Shown here in pieces: positions 34,505 to 48,100 of a DNA stretch of 64,000 bases (position 1 is its first letter; each line of letters starts with the position of its first letter). The DNA comes from Zygnema cylindricum. Its lineage: Eukaryota; Streptophyta; Zygnematophyceae; Zygnematales; Zygnemataceae. The stretch spans positions 105,074 through 169,073 of the forward strand of contig JBBHKE010002197.1 of the NCBI GenBank assembly GCA_037447655.1. The letters are read 5' to 3'. The notes below the pieces were generated by a model. The model was not told where the DNA came from and searched no databases. It saw only the letters and a program-made list of their open reading frames with translations. Both the position numbers and the translations under genes were made by a program.

Positions 34505-37204
34505 ATGGAGAATGATATGGATTACAGCGAAGGAGTATGGACTGTGAGTTCTAGCTTTATTTTAAACTTTGGAGTTAAAAAATGTTAACATATTCTTGTG
34601 ATGACCTCCCTCTCCTTCCCCCGCCAACTCTCCCTCTCTCTCGCTCCCTCCTGTTTTCTTATGGAAGTTGCTTTGAAAGAGGTTTATTCTTCTAAATTTC
34701 AAAATAAAAATTATCATAATATGATAAAATGATCATATAAATCTTTGATAACATTGACATGATTATCGTAATATGATTGTATGATCATGTAAATCTTTGA
34801 TAATATTGATACGATAATCATAATAAGATAATCATAATAAGATAATAAGATCATATGAATCTTTGATAATATTCATATGATCATCATAATTATGATGATA
34901 AAATGATGTCAGTCTTTGATAATCTTGACATAATTATCATAATGTGATAATATGATCATGTCAATCTTTATTAATATTGATATATTCTCAGAAGACGATC
35001 TTATTAATCTTTGATAATCTTAATATAATAATCATAATATTATAAAATGATCATATTTATCTTCGATAATATTGACAATTTTTTTACAGTATGATAATAT
35101 GATCATATTGATAGTATTTATATTTTTTGGTCAGTTAATCATATCCAGGATTCTGTTCGGAATGTAGTTACTTTGCCGTACAAAAGTCTTATCTTTCTGT
35201 TTTTCCTTCGATTAAAGAAGATTTAAAAGTGGTCTATTTTGAATTTGTGTCAGTAAAACCCATAATAGTGATTCCGTATTGTATGTCTCTTTTTCAGAAT
35301 TTAGTTTTTCTTTTGTTTGAAGGAGGTTTGAAAGTCGTGTGTTGTTCATGTTACCATAAACCAATAATAGTGTTTCCACAGTGAAACTCTATTTAACGGC
35401 TCTGAGGTTAAAATTTCAGCTAATTCTCTTCAGTACAAAAAAATGCCTAAAATCTTCGCCAATCATAGGAAAATCAGTGTGGATCGAAATTCGGTAGTAT
35501 TTATTTTTCTGCTCAATCCACACTATTAATGGTGAATAGGGAGCTTTACTACAACTATTTGTGGTTTTCGACGACAAAAAATAGTTTTGTTGCTATGCTG
35601 AAATTTAGAGACCTTTCTTATTTGAGTTAAAATCTCTCGATTCTTCGTTGACCGCCAAACCCATAACTGTCAAAAAGTCAAATAAAAAAAGTTGACTCAC
35701 ACGGTAGGAAGAAAGTATGTATATATCCTAAATCCTCAAACTCGTTAACTCAAAACTCTAAAAAACAGAAATGTTCCAGCTTGAAGGCTTGAATAAAAGT
35801 CTTATCTTTATAACTGATCGGCTTTTATTATTTATTTTTTAACGTTGTCCTATCAGGTGGTGATACCGGATTTCCTTTTACGGAAAATTAAAGGAAGTCC
35901 GTTCGAAGCGGTTTTAAAAAAACTTAAACTTTTACAAAAAGGAGATTGGCCCAGATCTCTGATGGGAACGATAAAGTGCGAAAAATTTCGAGTACCAGTT
36001 TTTCAATTCCAAGTTTTAGTAAGTTGATAGATTTGCAATTTTTTTGTGTTTGTTTTTGTTCTTTCTTTTTTTCGGTATAAGCCAAGGATTGGTTTTCGAG
36101 ATTTCCGTATCCCGTTTCCATTCTGAAATTAATATCTGTTCTCGCATTCATATTCCTGAAGTCAATTTTGACATTTTTTGCCGAAGGAAAAAAATAAAAA
36201 TCTATTGTCGATTTAAATGAATGCACATTTCTTTTTAACAATGGCGAGTTTCCTACTTCCTTTATGAATGTTGGACCATTTATGAGTTCGAGCTTCCAAT
36301 GATAAAGCTCTTTTTTGTTTTTTATTTACTTTTTTTTTTTTTTTGACTGCAGAGCAACCTGCGAGTGATATGGCAGGTGGACGTCTCCTGGGAGAACCAA
36401 ATTTCCTCCTATTCCCAAATTATTAAAGTGTGGGATGTCACAAACTATGGTACACTACTCCATCCTCTTCTTTTTTCTCTCTCTCTCTCCCTTTCCCTCT
36501 CCCTCTCCCTCTCTATATTAGTGAATATCGACTAAATTTATAGAATAGAATGTAAATTCATAGAATGGGTAGGATATAATTTACAGGAAAAGAATATAAA
36601 TTTGTTGGAAAAGTATATAAATTTATAAGAAGGGAATATAAATTGACAGGAATAGAATAAAACTTCATAGGAATAGTAAACAATTTTATAGGAATATAAT
36701 TTTTCCTTTACTTTGCTCTCCTTACTTTTCTTTTCTTTTCTTTTCACCCTCACATATATTAGAGTGGATACCTCTCATCCGGTCGCCATTTCTTTTTTGG
36801 GCCCAAAATCATAAAATAGTGTTGACAACTCTATTTTAGAGAGAGGAGTACAGCTTTAAAGAGGAGAGAAGAGTCCTTGGACTAAATTATTATTGTTTTT
36901 TTAAGTTCCTATTAAGTTTTAACATTTATTTTGTATTTATATTATTATTCCTATTTTTTTTTTTAATGTCACATCTATTTTTAAAATTGAAACTTGGACA
37001 GAAAAAGTCAATAAGTTTTATTTTATGACTTTTGTAGACGATAAACTATTGAAACTTCTAAATTGACTTGTAAATTAAATGGAACTTATGCTAATTAGTA
37101 ATATTTTTTTTTAGTTTTGTGGCATTTCAAAAAAAAAAGCATATGGCACATGTATATAGAATATGGTATATATATATACACACATATTTATACACACACA
37201 CATA

Positions 37205-37252
<48 letters not shown>

Positions 37253-38077
37253 ATATCTCTCTCTCTCTCTCTCTCTCTCTGCTCTCTATATATATCTCTA
37301 TATATCTCTCTCTCTCTCTCTCTCTCTTCTTCTTCTTCTGTCTAAATAATAATAATAATATATATATATATACATATATGTATAGCATATATATTCATAT
37401 ATGTAGCACATAGTTTTAAATAGACCTTATTCAACAAAATTTGCTAAATTTACAACTAAATGGATATCACATCGACCCTAATGAATAAAAACTGCATGAA
37501 TTATTTACTATTTTATTAATTTGCTTGTATATATTTTTTTTATTTCTTTTCTTTGTTTTTTGTCTTTTATTTTTCAGATGGAATAAAAAATCTCGTGAGA
37601 CGTCTCGCGAGACTCCACAAATCGTATTCAAAAAGTTATATCGAAAATTGTCAAACAAATTTAGAAAAAGTTCCAAAAATTTTTCCAGAGGATTTGGGAG
37701 ATGATGCGTTGATGCCTTCACCGGAAAAACCGAAAAAAATAATTGTTCGAAAAAAAGAGGATGTTGGAGAATCTTTGTTACTTTCAAAATTTGCAAGTCT
37801 TTCAAAAAATATGATTAAGTGTCTTCTTCAAGGAACCGACGCCGACTTTATGTTTAATCTTTCTAAAGAAGAACAAGAGGTAAACAATTCGTTTCTATTT
37901 TTTCGGGATTTGTTTTACAACGTCTTTTATCATTTTTTTTACGATTTATGGTGTAATTTATTTCATATTGAAACTCTATTGAAGCTTTGTCTAAATTAAC
38001 ATCTATCGTTGATCCCTCCTCCTTTAACGCTAAACTGTAAATCTAAAAGTTTGTTTAGCGTTGTGTACTTTTTCTCT

Positions 38078-38169
<92 letters not shown>

Positions 38170-38910
38170 GACAAAAACGTATCCATTTTTTAACTTCTTT
38201 TGTGCTCTTTTATTCTTTTTTCTGCCAGCTGTATACCTGGAGACGTAGAAAACGTCCATATTTTGCACAACTTCTGTTCATCCTTTTTTTTGTTTTTTGT
38301 TTTTTTTTCGCAGTTATATACAGGGAAATAATGTGACCGGTAATCTCCCAGAAGATTTAGACAAACTCCAAGCCTTAACCGATTTTGTCGCATATTCGAA
38401 CCAATTGTCGGGAGGAGTTCCCAAATCTTTCGGATCTTTGTTAAACCTTCAAAATTTGTGAGTTTTTTCGGAGAAAAATGAAAGCAGAAAAGTTAATTTA
38501 GAGTTTTTACGGAATAAAAAGAGTGCAGAAAAGTTAATTTGTGAGTTTTTACGGAATAAAAAGAGCGCATGAAAGTTTTTACGGAAGAAAAGGAGCCAAA
38601 AGAAGTTTTTACCAAAAAAAAAAACGGAAAGAAAGGGTTATATCTGACTTGTCTTTTCGGTATTGTTATTTTAACGTCATGTCGTGATTTCGTTTGTCGT
38701 TTGTCTTTTGTCTTTTTGTTTATTTATTTTCAAATTCACTTTTTTTTTTTTCTTTTCTTTTCAGGGATCTCGGTCAAAATTTATTTAACGGATCGATTCC
38801 GGAAGAGCTCGGGAATCTTGTGAATCTCACAACTTTGTGAGTTATTCTTGTTTTTTTATTCGAATTTCTTGAAAACATCGATCTCGTTTTTTAAATTAAA
38901 CTCTTTCTCT

Positions 38911-38982
<72 letters not shown>

Positions 38983-41900
38983 GTGGTTTGTACATAACTT
39001 TGGTAGTGTAGACGATTTCTATGGGAAACTACAGAAATCTTGATTCCTTTTACCAAAATTAGTTCTGCCTTCATTAGTTATACCTAGCATTAGTCTTATC
39101 TCTTGCGTTTTTCTTCTATTTTTTTTTCTTTTACAATTGTAAATCAACAAAAAAAAATCTTTTGGTTCCTCGTTTGTCTCTCTTCTTCTTATCTTTTGGT
39201 CCTTTTGGCCCCTTTTTTTTTCGGGTTCTTTTCTTATTTCGGCTTTTGATGGCCTCTCCATCATTATTTTATAGTTTCTCTTAAGAGTCTTTCTAAGTGT
39301 CTATCTTAGAATTTGTTTTATAATCCGTTTTATGACAAGTTTGTTTTACCTCTGTAAATATCTTTTATAACCTCTTGTATGATTCGTTTTTTGAACTCTT
39401 TTATGAATCTGTTTCATACTTTATCCTTTCCTTTATAATCTGTTTTATAACTGTTTTATCATCTGCTTTATTATCTCTTCTTTGATATCTTTCTTAATCT
39501 CTTCTTCAACCGCTTCTATAGTAAATTTCATCGCTCCTTTAACCTTCTTTTCAATCCCTTGTATAATTCCTTTCATCGTCTGCTCTATGATCTGTTTGAT
39601 AAAGAACTTTTATGTGATTGGTTTTCAGTTTTCCGTTTTTAGTTTTTAGTTTTAAGAGGACAATAAATTCGCCTCTTCGAACATTTTTAAACTCGCAGTT
39701 TTCCGTGATTTCGACACAATTTCTATCTTTTGGGAAAAATGAAAAATAGTAAAGCTTCCAATTTTCCGTATAAACATTTTCTACGTGTCGAAAAAACCAT
39801 TTTTTTTTTACCTTTTCATTTATTTATTTATAGGTGATTTTCCAGCTGGTGGAGGAGGAGGCGAGTGCGATAGTTTTGGGAAGAAGTGGAACCATTCATT
39901 TTTCTTTTTTTGTATAAACATTTTTATTATAAAGTAACTATTTAAAGTATTTATAATCGGTAATTTTCCAGGTGGTGGAGGAGGAGGCGAGTGCGATAGT
40001 TTTGGGAAGAAGTGGAACCGGAAAAACAACTTGCGTCATTTTCAGAATGCTCTCTATGTTGGCGGTAATTATACCCCCCTTTTTTTTTTGCTTTTTTTGG
40101 TTCCTTTTTTTCCGTTCCCCTTCCTTTTTTGGTTCCTAATTTTGTGGTTTAGAAAATTTTAAAACCAGAAAACTTCAAAAACATGAAATAACTATGCAAA
40201 TCTGTGAATTGGTTTTTTGAAAATTTTGAGGTTAATTTCTCTCCTCCACTTTTTTTTTTTCCTTTTTTTTCATTTTGGATTAAATTTTGAGCTCACTAAT
40301 GGATAAATTTTAACAAATCAACAAAAAGAAACCACACCATTTAAAAAACAGAGGATTTAACAGCGAAAAAAATGCTAAAGAAAAAAAATGGTTGTCAATT
40401 TATCAATTTTCAATTCAGGAATATAATCGACGAGGTTGCATCGAAATTTTTTCCGTTCCCCAATCGCAACTAAACAAAATTGGAGGAGAGGGAGAGGGGA
40501 AGAAAGAAGGAGAGGGGAAGAGAGAGGGAGAGGAAAAGGGGGAGAGGGGGCGTAATTTGCATCAAATCTTCCTCACTGTCAGTCCTATTTTGTGTTCACG
40601 AGTGCGAAAACATTTCTACAAACTAATGGTGAGTTTTTTTTTTTTATATATTTTCAAAAATCTTTATTTCAATCCCTTTTTTTGTGAGATTTCATTTTGA
40701 GAAGGACAACTATTGCTTTCAGATGGTTTAAGAAATCAAAAATTTGAAGGATAAAATTTTACTTTAAAGGGTAAAGGGAATAAAAATTATAAATTTTCCC
40801 TCTCTTTTTACCTTTTTTTAGATAAGATAAAATTTTCATATATTTATTTGTTATTTTTCTGGGTGGTTTTTAAATATATTTTATAAACTGAATGTCATAA
40901 TAACGATAAACTTTTCAGTTTTTTTTTGTTTTGTTTTTCCATCACAAAAATAGAAGAAAAGAATGTAAGTTATGCAAAAAGTCTCTTTAATTATCTTCGA
41001 TTAAATAAATTAGGAAAAAATTGAAATTTTTCCCAAAAAAAACGCTCTCAGGTTTTTCTGGTTTTATTTGATGTGGGTTCGTTTAATTTTTTTTTAATTT
41101 AATATTGTGTCAAATTTTTATGAAAGAAGTCTTTGAATGTTTGAAAATATGTGATTATTTTCATTGTTTTCATTTGTTTATTTTATTTAATTTTCTATTA
41201 ATTTCCTTTTCTTTATTAATCAATTAATATTTATACCTCATTTTTTCATTAAATTTAGGGAGGTAGTCTCTTTTTCGGTGACCGGAAAAAGCTGCAAGCA
41301 TTTCATGTGTTCTTTTTTTTTAGTTCTATTTTTATACTTATTTATTTCGCTTCTTTATTTATTTTATTTTATTTTTATCATTTTTTTTTGTTTCTTTTTT
41401 AATTTAGGCGGGAGCGAGTAATCTTTTCGGTGACCAAGAAAATGAAATTTTGGCGAAAGCCATTTCCATGGGACAGAAAAACTCCTCAAATGAGGTACTT
41501 TTTACATTTATTTGTGCCATTTTTTTACTTTTACGGCTAATTTTCTTTTTTAGAACTTTAAATTAATGAGCCTGCATTCAACAATCGTTGTATACTAAAG
41601 AAAAAAGGAAAAAAACGATTGAATATGCTCAGGATTTGAGGATATGATCTAATAACTTGCTTTTTTTTTTTTTAGCTTCTTAGGAAAGAATTTTGAATAA
41701 GCTTTCGAATTTTGACCAAAAAATACTTCTTTCATTTCTGACTAAAAAATCCCTGTTTGAAAGTGACAAAAAAAAGAACACTATTTCCAATGACAAAAGT
41801 AACATGAAAAAACCCCCTGAAAAACCATAAAAAGCTTAAAATAACAAAATATATCTTCAAAAATGATGAAAAAATCCCTTGTTTTTGTTTGTTTTTGTTT

Positions 41901-44900
41901 ATTTTTCAGACTCTTATCGACGAATCGGACGAAAGATCGCTTTTTGGTTTTATTCCGGACACATTTTTGGATCTGCCCGAAGAAAATTTTCCGCTTTTTT
42001 TGACGTACGAAAAGTTTTTAAGTATGCTAGAGGGAACCATTTCTCAAGGCAATAAACTCAAAAAAGGTGAAAATCAAAACGGAAACAAACAAAAAAAACA
42101 AAATCGCGACAAAATTTCGACCGAAAATATTCGACTCATCGACTACAATTTTTTCGAGAGGTTTATTTGGCCGACAATCGACGAGAAAAAGACAAAAAAA
42201 CAAGATCCGTCTTTGATTTGGACCGAAATTATGTCCATTATCAAGGTACTTTAAAAAAATCTCCCCGCCCCTCCCTCCTACCTCTCTCTCTCTCTCCCTC
42301 TCCCCCACTCTCGCTTTCTCTGCCTCTCTCTTACTCTTTCTCTCTCCCTCTCCCTCTCTTATGCATACATATACTGCGGCGGTGGATCGCACCATAAATA
42401 CTGTGGATTAACATACTGTGGGAAAGGAGGGGGAGGGGGGAAAGGGAGGGGAAAGTTCTTTTTCGGGGGAGGAGAAGGGGGAGGGAAAGCTCTTTTTTGG
42501 GGGAGGGGGAGGGGGAGGGGAGGAGGAGGGGGAGGAGAATGAAATAGAAGAGAAAATGAAATGAATGTTACGATTCATTGAAAGAATCGTACGCACGCGG
42601 AATCAGTTTGATTTCGCGAAAGAAAAACTGTACTTTCTAGAATATACCGAAAGTACAGTTACGTGAAAGTTCTATAGGTTTCGCGAAATGAATTTTCGTT
42701 TCGCGTCTAGATTGTAGTACGTCTAGTTTAGTACGATAGTACTTCTAGTTTTGTCTAGTACTTTCGTTTTCACTTGTCGTTTTGCAATGTTTCAGTCCTT
42801 AGTAAAATTTAGAGTATTCTAGCTTAATCTGCGGACAGGTGGCCGAATATGTCGAAAAAAGTACTCGAAGGTATCCCATTTTTCAGCACAACCGGGAGCT
42901 GATGTACCAAATCTTTCAAGATTACGAAACAATAAAAACAAAAAAGTACGGAAAAGAAGATGTACTTGACAGGGTTTACAAAATTTATCGAAAACTTTCG
43001 GTCGAAGGATTCCGAGGCGTCGCCATTCATGAAGTCTACTGCGACGAAGTCCAGGTAATTCTTTTTTTTATTATTTGGTATTTATTTATTTTTATTTTAT
43101 TTTGTTTGATTTGGTTTTGTTTGAGTTTTGTTTTGTTTTATTTTGTTATGGTTGTAAATCATTTTTTTTTTTTTTTGCTGTCCTTCTTCCTTTTCGGTTT
43201 TGGTGTTTGTTTTTTATATTTTTTCATTTTTTTCATTCCGTCCATCTCGATTTCTTTCCTGTATCCATTTTCTTCCTTCTCTCCTCCTTCCCTTTCCTCT
43301 CCCTCTCCTTCTTCTCCCCTTTCTCCAACTCCCACTCTCTTACTCTGGATTATCATCTGGCATCTTATCTGTTTTTGACTTCAGATTTTTATTTTTATTG
43401 TATTGTTTAGTTGGTTATCATTATTTATTATTCATTTAATATTTTTACTGTTTTGTTTTTTTCTTTGAAATAAACAGGATTTGACAACTTCCCAAATTCA
43501 ACTTCTTTTGTCCGTTTGTACAAATCCTCGAGGTACTTCCCTCTTTTTTTAAATCAATTTCAATTTTTTTAAGAATAGAAGTGATCAAAAAATATGATTG
43601 AAAGTTTATACTTTTTCCTATAATAAGGGTGTTCGTACTAAGAAAAATTATAGCATAAAATATTTTTGAAAACTGATTAGTTTTTCGAATAATGATTATA
43701 ATAATAGAACAAAAAAAAGTTTGTTAATTTAGTTTAGAATGTGATGTCCGGTCAGCTTTACTTTTTTTTGTTGTCTTTTTATCACAAGTTGATTTCAAAT
43801 CTTTTCCATTTTTTTTAGTTAAACATTCTTAAATTTGTTGCAATTCTTTTACCCTGCAATCATTGATTCTTGTTGTTTTTTGTATAAACAAACAAAAAGT
43901 GATATTTGTGGCATTTTTATTTTTTTCCGACAATAAACCAAAAATAAACCTTTTGCAAATAGTATTCCAAAAAAAACTGCATTTTTTTACAAATAGGATT
44001 TGATTAACATGAATAAACCATTTTTTGGATTTAATAAATCCTTGACTTAAATTTAACATTAAGACTATTTTTATTGGATTTAATTAAACATAAAGATAAA
44101 AAGAAATGGACTTAATTTAACATAAAATTAAACTTTTTCTGGTAAAAAAAAACATATAGGCTTTTTTTTGGCCGGCGATACGGCTCAAACAATCGCCCAA
44201 GGATCTGCTTTCAGATTTCAAGAGGTACTTTTTATTTTTTCAAATTCTAAGGGAAAAAAAAGAAACAGCAAAATGTTTTGAAGTTAAGAAAAAATATCGA
44301 TAAAACAGTAATAATGATAATATCCATACATTCTTCACAAACATAATTGAATCCAAATCTGGTAAGTATTTATTTTGACTTTTGATTTTTGAATAATATC
44401 CCTTATTCATTTTTTTTCAATGGTTTTTTTTTTGTCTTTTTTTCCTCTCCTTTAGTTTCATCGTTAGTATGTTTTCAAAGATAATTTTATTGAAGTATAT
44501 TCTCATGGACAACAATTTATCAATAAAAATACTAAAAGAAAATCATTAAATCCAATTAAACAAAACAACAAATAACTTTACCTGTTAACATTATATCTGT
44601 TTCTCAAACATTATATGTAACGTAATATATATGTTGTATATGTATACGTTTTTCTTTTTTGTAAGATGTCATTTGACATAAAAGAAAAATTTGATATAGG
44701 TTGAGGATTTATTTCACCGAACAAATATGAATCGATATCCGGAAAGTGAAAATGTGATGAAGTTTCAACCAAAAATGAAGCAACTTTCCCAGAATTTTCG
44801 ATCCCACGGAGGAATTCTTCGACTCGCTTCAAGTGTTATCGATCTTCTTCATATCTTTTTTGAGGTTTTCCCCTTCTCTCGCTCTATTTTGTTTTTTTAT

Positions 44901-45095
44901 GTTTTTTTTTTTTTTGTTATCGTGCTTTCATCAGAAAATTTGGACTCGGAGCAAGCTTTCTTCATAGCTTATTTGAGTTTCTTTCCTTTTTTTTTTATTC
45001 TTCCGTAGGATTGCATCGATCGCCTGAAGCCGGAGATCGCGATGGAAGACGGCCCTCGCCCTGTCTTCCTTCAGGCATGGAATGTATAACTAATA

Positions 45096-45134
<39 letters not shown>

Positions 45135-48100
45135 CTATTGTAACATTGTCGTGTTTTTACCAAAATGCAAATATTGTTTTTGGGCCACATGGCATAAAAA
45201 AACAGACACACACACCCACACTAATTGTGGTGCGATTTCTCATTTTTTTTCTAATTTTTGGGTTTTTAGGACGAGTGTTTGGAGGAAAGAGACATCATTT
45301 TTTTTGGAGATTCTAGTTTTGAAGAGAATATTGAATTTGGGGCAAATCAAGTCATTCTCGTACGGAACCAAAAGGCAAAGGAGGTAAACAAAATAAAGGA
45401 ATAAATAAAGAGAAATTCAAGTTGGAGAGGGAGAGGGGGAGGGAGAGGGAGAGAGAGAGGGAGACGGAGAGGGAGATGGAGAGGGAGAGGGAGAGGGAGA
45501 GTGAGAGGGAGACGGAGACGGAGAGGGAGAGGGAGAGGGAGGGGAGGGGGAGGGGGAGGGAGAGGGCGAGAGAGGGAGAAGGAGAGGGGAATTTTCGTAC
45601 AAAACCAACATGCGGATATTAAAGAAAAGGAAAAGAAACAGGCAACAAACAAACTCGTACAAAGAAAAAAGTGGAGGTAAAGAAGAATAGAAAGAAAGAA
45701 AAAAGAAAGAAAAGAAAAAGAAAAGCACCAAAATTATAAAGCGGCCAAAAACAAAAACTAATGAAGTAAATTTGCAAAAATCAATAATGGTTCGGGAAAA
45801 AGAAAATGATGCTTCGTTGCTTTAAACTTAGAGATCTATTCCAAAATATGATCAAATTTCGTCTATTTTCACAACCCGGAAGAATTAAAACGACGATTAT
45901 TTGCTTATTTACTTATTTAACTATTTTCTTTATTTATTTATTTTCAGGATATACAAATCAAAGTGAAATTTGTGATAGTTGTGACGGCGGACAGCGAGGG
46001 ATTTTAAAGGTTAATAATGAATGTTTGTTCGCTTTTTTTTTCTTTTTTTTCTTTGAAAAATTACAAAAGCAAGTTCTTTATTTACTTATTTAACTATTAA
46101 CTTTCTTCATGTATTTATTTTCAGGAAATACAAAAAAAAGTGAAATCTGCCCTAGTTATGACAATTTTGGAGGCCAAGGGGATGGAGTTCAACGATGTCC
46201 TCCTCATCAATTTTTTCGCAAACTCCTCGGCAAGAAACAAATGGAGAGTCATTTTATCACAAGTAAAACCGGAAAAAGGACAGCTAAACGACGAAGAAAA
46301 GCATCATTTTCCGAAATTTGAACCCCAAAAACATAATATTCTTTGTAGCGAATTAAAACATCTTTATACCGGGTTGACGAGAGCTCGAAAAAATTTATGG
46401 ATTTTTGATGAAAACGCAGAAAATCGAGCTCCGATGAATTTTTTTTGGGATTCTCTCAACCTTCTCGAGGTACTATTATTATATTTTATTTCTCTCCCTC
46501 TATTATATTTTAAACACTAAACCCTCTCTCTCTCCCCAGCCCTCCCCCCCCCTCTCTCTCTTTCTCTCTCTCTTTCTCTTTCTCTTTCTCTTTCCCTCTC
46601 CCTCTCCCCCTCCCTCGCCCCCTCCCTCGCCCCCGCCCCCGCCCCCGCCCCCGCCCCCTCCCCCTCCCCCTCCCCCTCCCCCTTTCCTTTGATTACTATC
46701 AAATTCAATTAAACTAATTTGAAATTCTAACATTTCATATTTATCTACCTTCATTTCAGAAAAAAAAAATCGGTGAAATTTGAAAAACACCAAAAGCCAC
46801 AATTTTTTTTTGTCTTTTGTTCCTTTTCTTTTTCTGTGTCTTGTTTTTTTTTTTATGTTCTTTTGTTCCTTCTTTTTCTGCTTTTTTTGTTCCTGTTTTT
46901 TTTTTTTGAAGACAAACTCCATCAAAAACTGTAAAGAAAATCTCAAAACCTTCGAGAGACACGAGAGGAGTAGAGAGGAATGGGAAAATCGAGGAAACAT
47001 TTTTTTCGATCGGAAAGATTACAAAAATTCGATTTTTTGTTTCAAAAAATCACAAAATTCGAGAAAAGTTCGGTTGAGTGAGGCCTGTCTGAAGAAACAA
47101 GAGGGAGAGGTTTTGTGGGACACCTCAAATAGTGTGGAAGGGATGAAGATACTGAGAGAAGCTTCCGGTAAGAGAGTGGAAAATTTTGGGACCGTTTTTT
47201 TTTTTTTTTTTTTTCAATAGTTTTTGGTTTTTTGGAGGGTTTTTGGGTTTTTTATTTCTTTTTCTTTACTTTTATAATCCACAAAAATACACTTGGATAT
47301 TATCAAATTTGGGAACCAGGTTTTTTTTTTTTGGCCTGTTTCTTTTTGTGGATCGATGTATATGTACAAATATTTTGTTTTCATGATTATTATTTCCTTA
47401 ATTCAACAATCAATCTGGAGGAGAGAGAGACGACTACTATGTCATTACTTTTTTTGTCTTTTTTTTTTGAAAATTGGAATTAAAATTTCTATAGATGTTA
47501 TCCTTCTCCTGGAAAAAAATAAAAAATGATGGTATTTTATAAAGCAGAAATCGATAACCCTTGGAAACTTTAATTTTTTTTATTTTTTTTTTTTCTCCTT
47601 TTTTTCTTTTTCTAAACATTGATAGTAAACATTTCTTCCCTGCCCTCTCAACTCACCCCTTCCCTCCCTCCCTCCCGCCCACTTTTTTTTCACCCATCTC
47701 TTCCCTTTCCCTTTTTCTTTCCCTTGCTCTCTTCCTCTCCCTCTCCACTCCATCCTCTCCCTCTTCTCTCCATCCTCTCCCTTCCCCCCCCCTCTTTCAA
47801 AATTAAAAAATCCAAAGATTTTGAAAACCTCGGTCGACCAAAATCTTCGTTCAAATATTTGGCAATAACTCTCCCTCTCATCTCACCCACCCTCCTTTTT
47901 TTGTTTTTTCCCTTTCTCCTCCGGGTGGCCCTCTCCCTCTCCCACTCTCTCCCTCCCTCCTCCCACTTTTTTTTTTTTTTTTTTTTTTCAAACAGAAATT
48001 TTTGAAGAGCTCCGTTGGCCAAAAGCTGCGGGGGAATGTTTAAATTCCTGTCGTCTTTTTTTGGAATCCGGGAATTTATTCGCAAAAAATGAACTTTTTC

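Noticed and set aside
37117-37413. Leu/Ser-rich plus-strand frames
   Set aside because: Arise from (CT)n and (TA)n repeats inside an intron.
46503-47000. 165-codon minus-strand frame with poly-Gly
   Set aside because: Composed of GCCCCC and CTCTTT microsatellites and the antisense of helicase-like exon 16.
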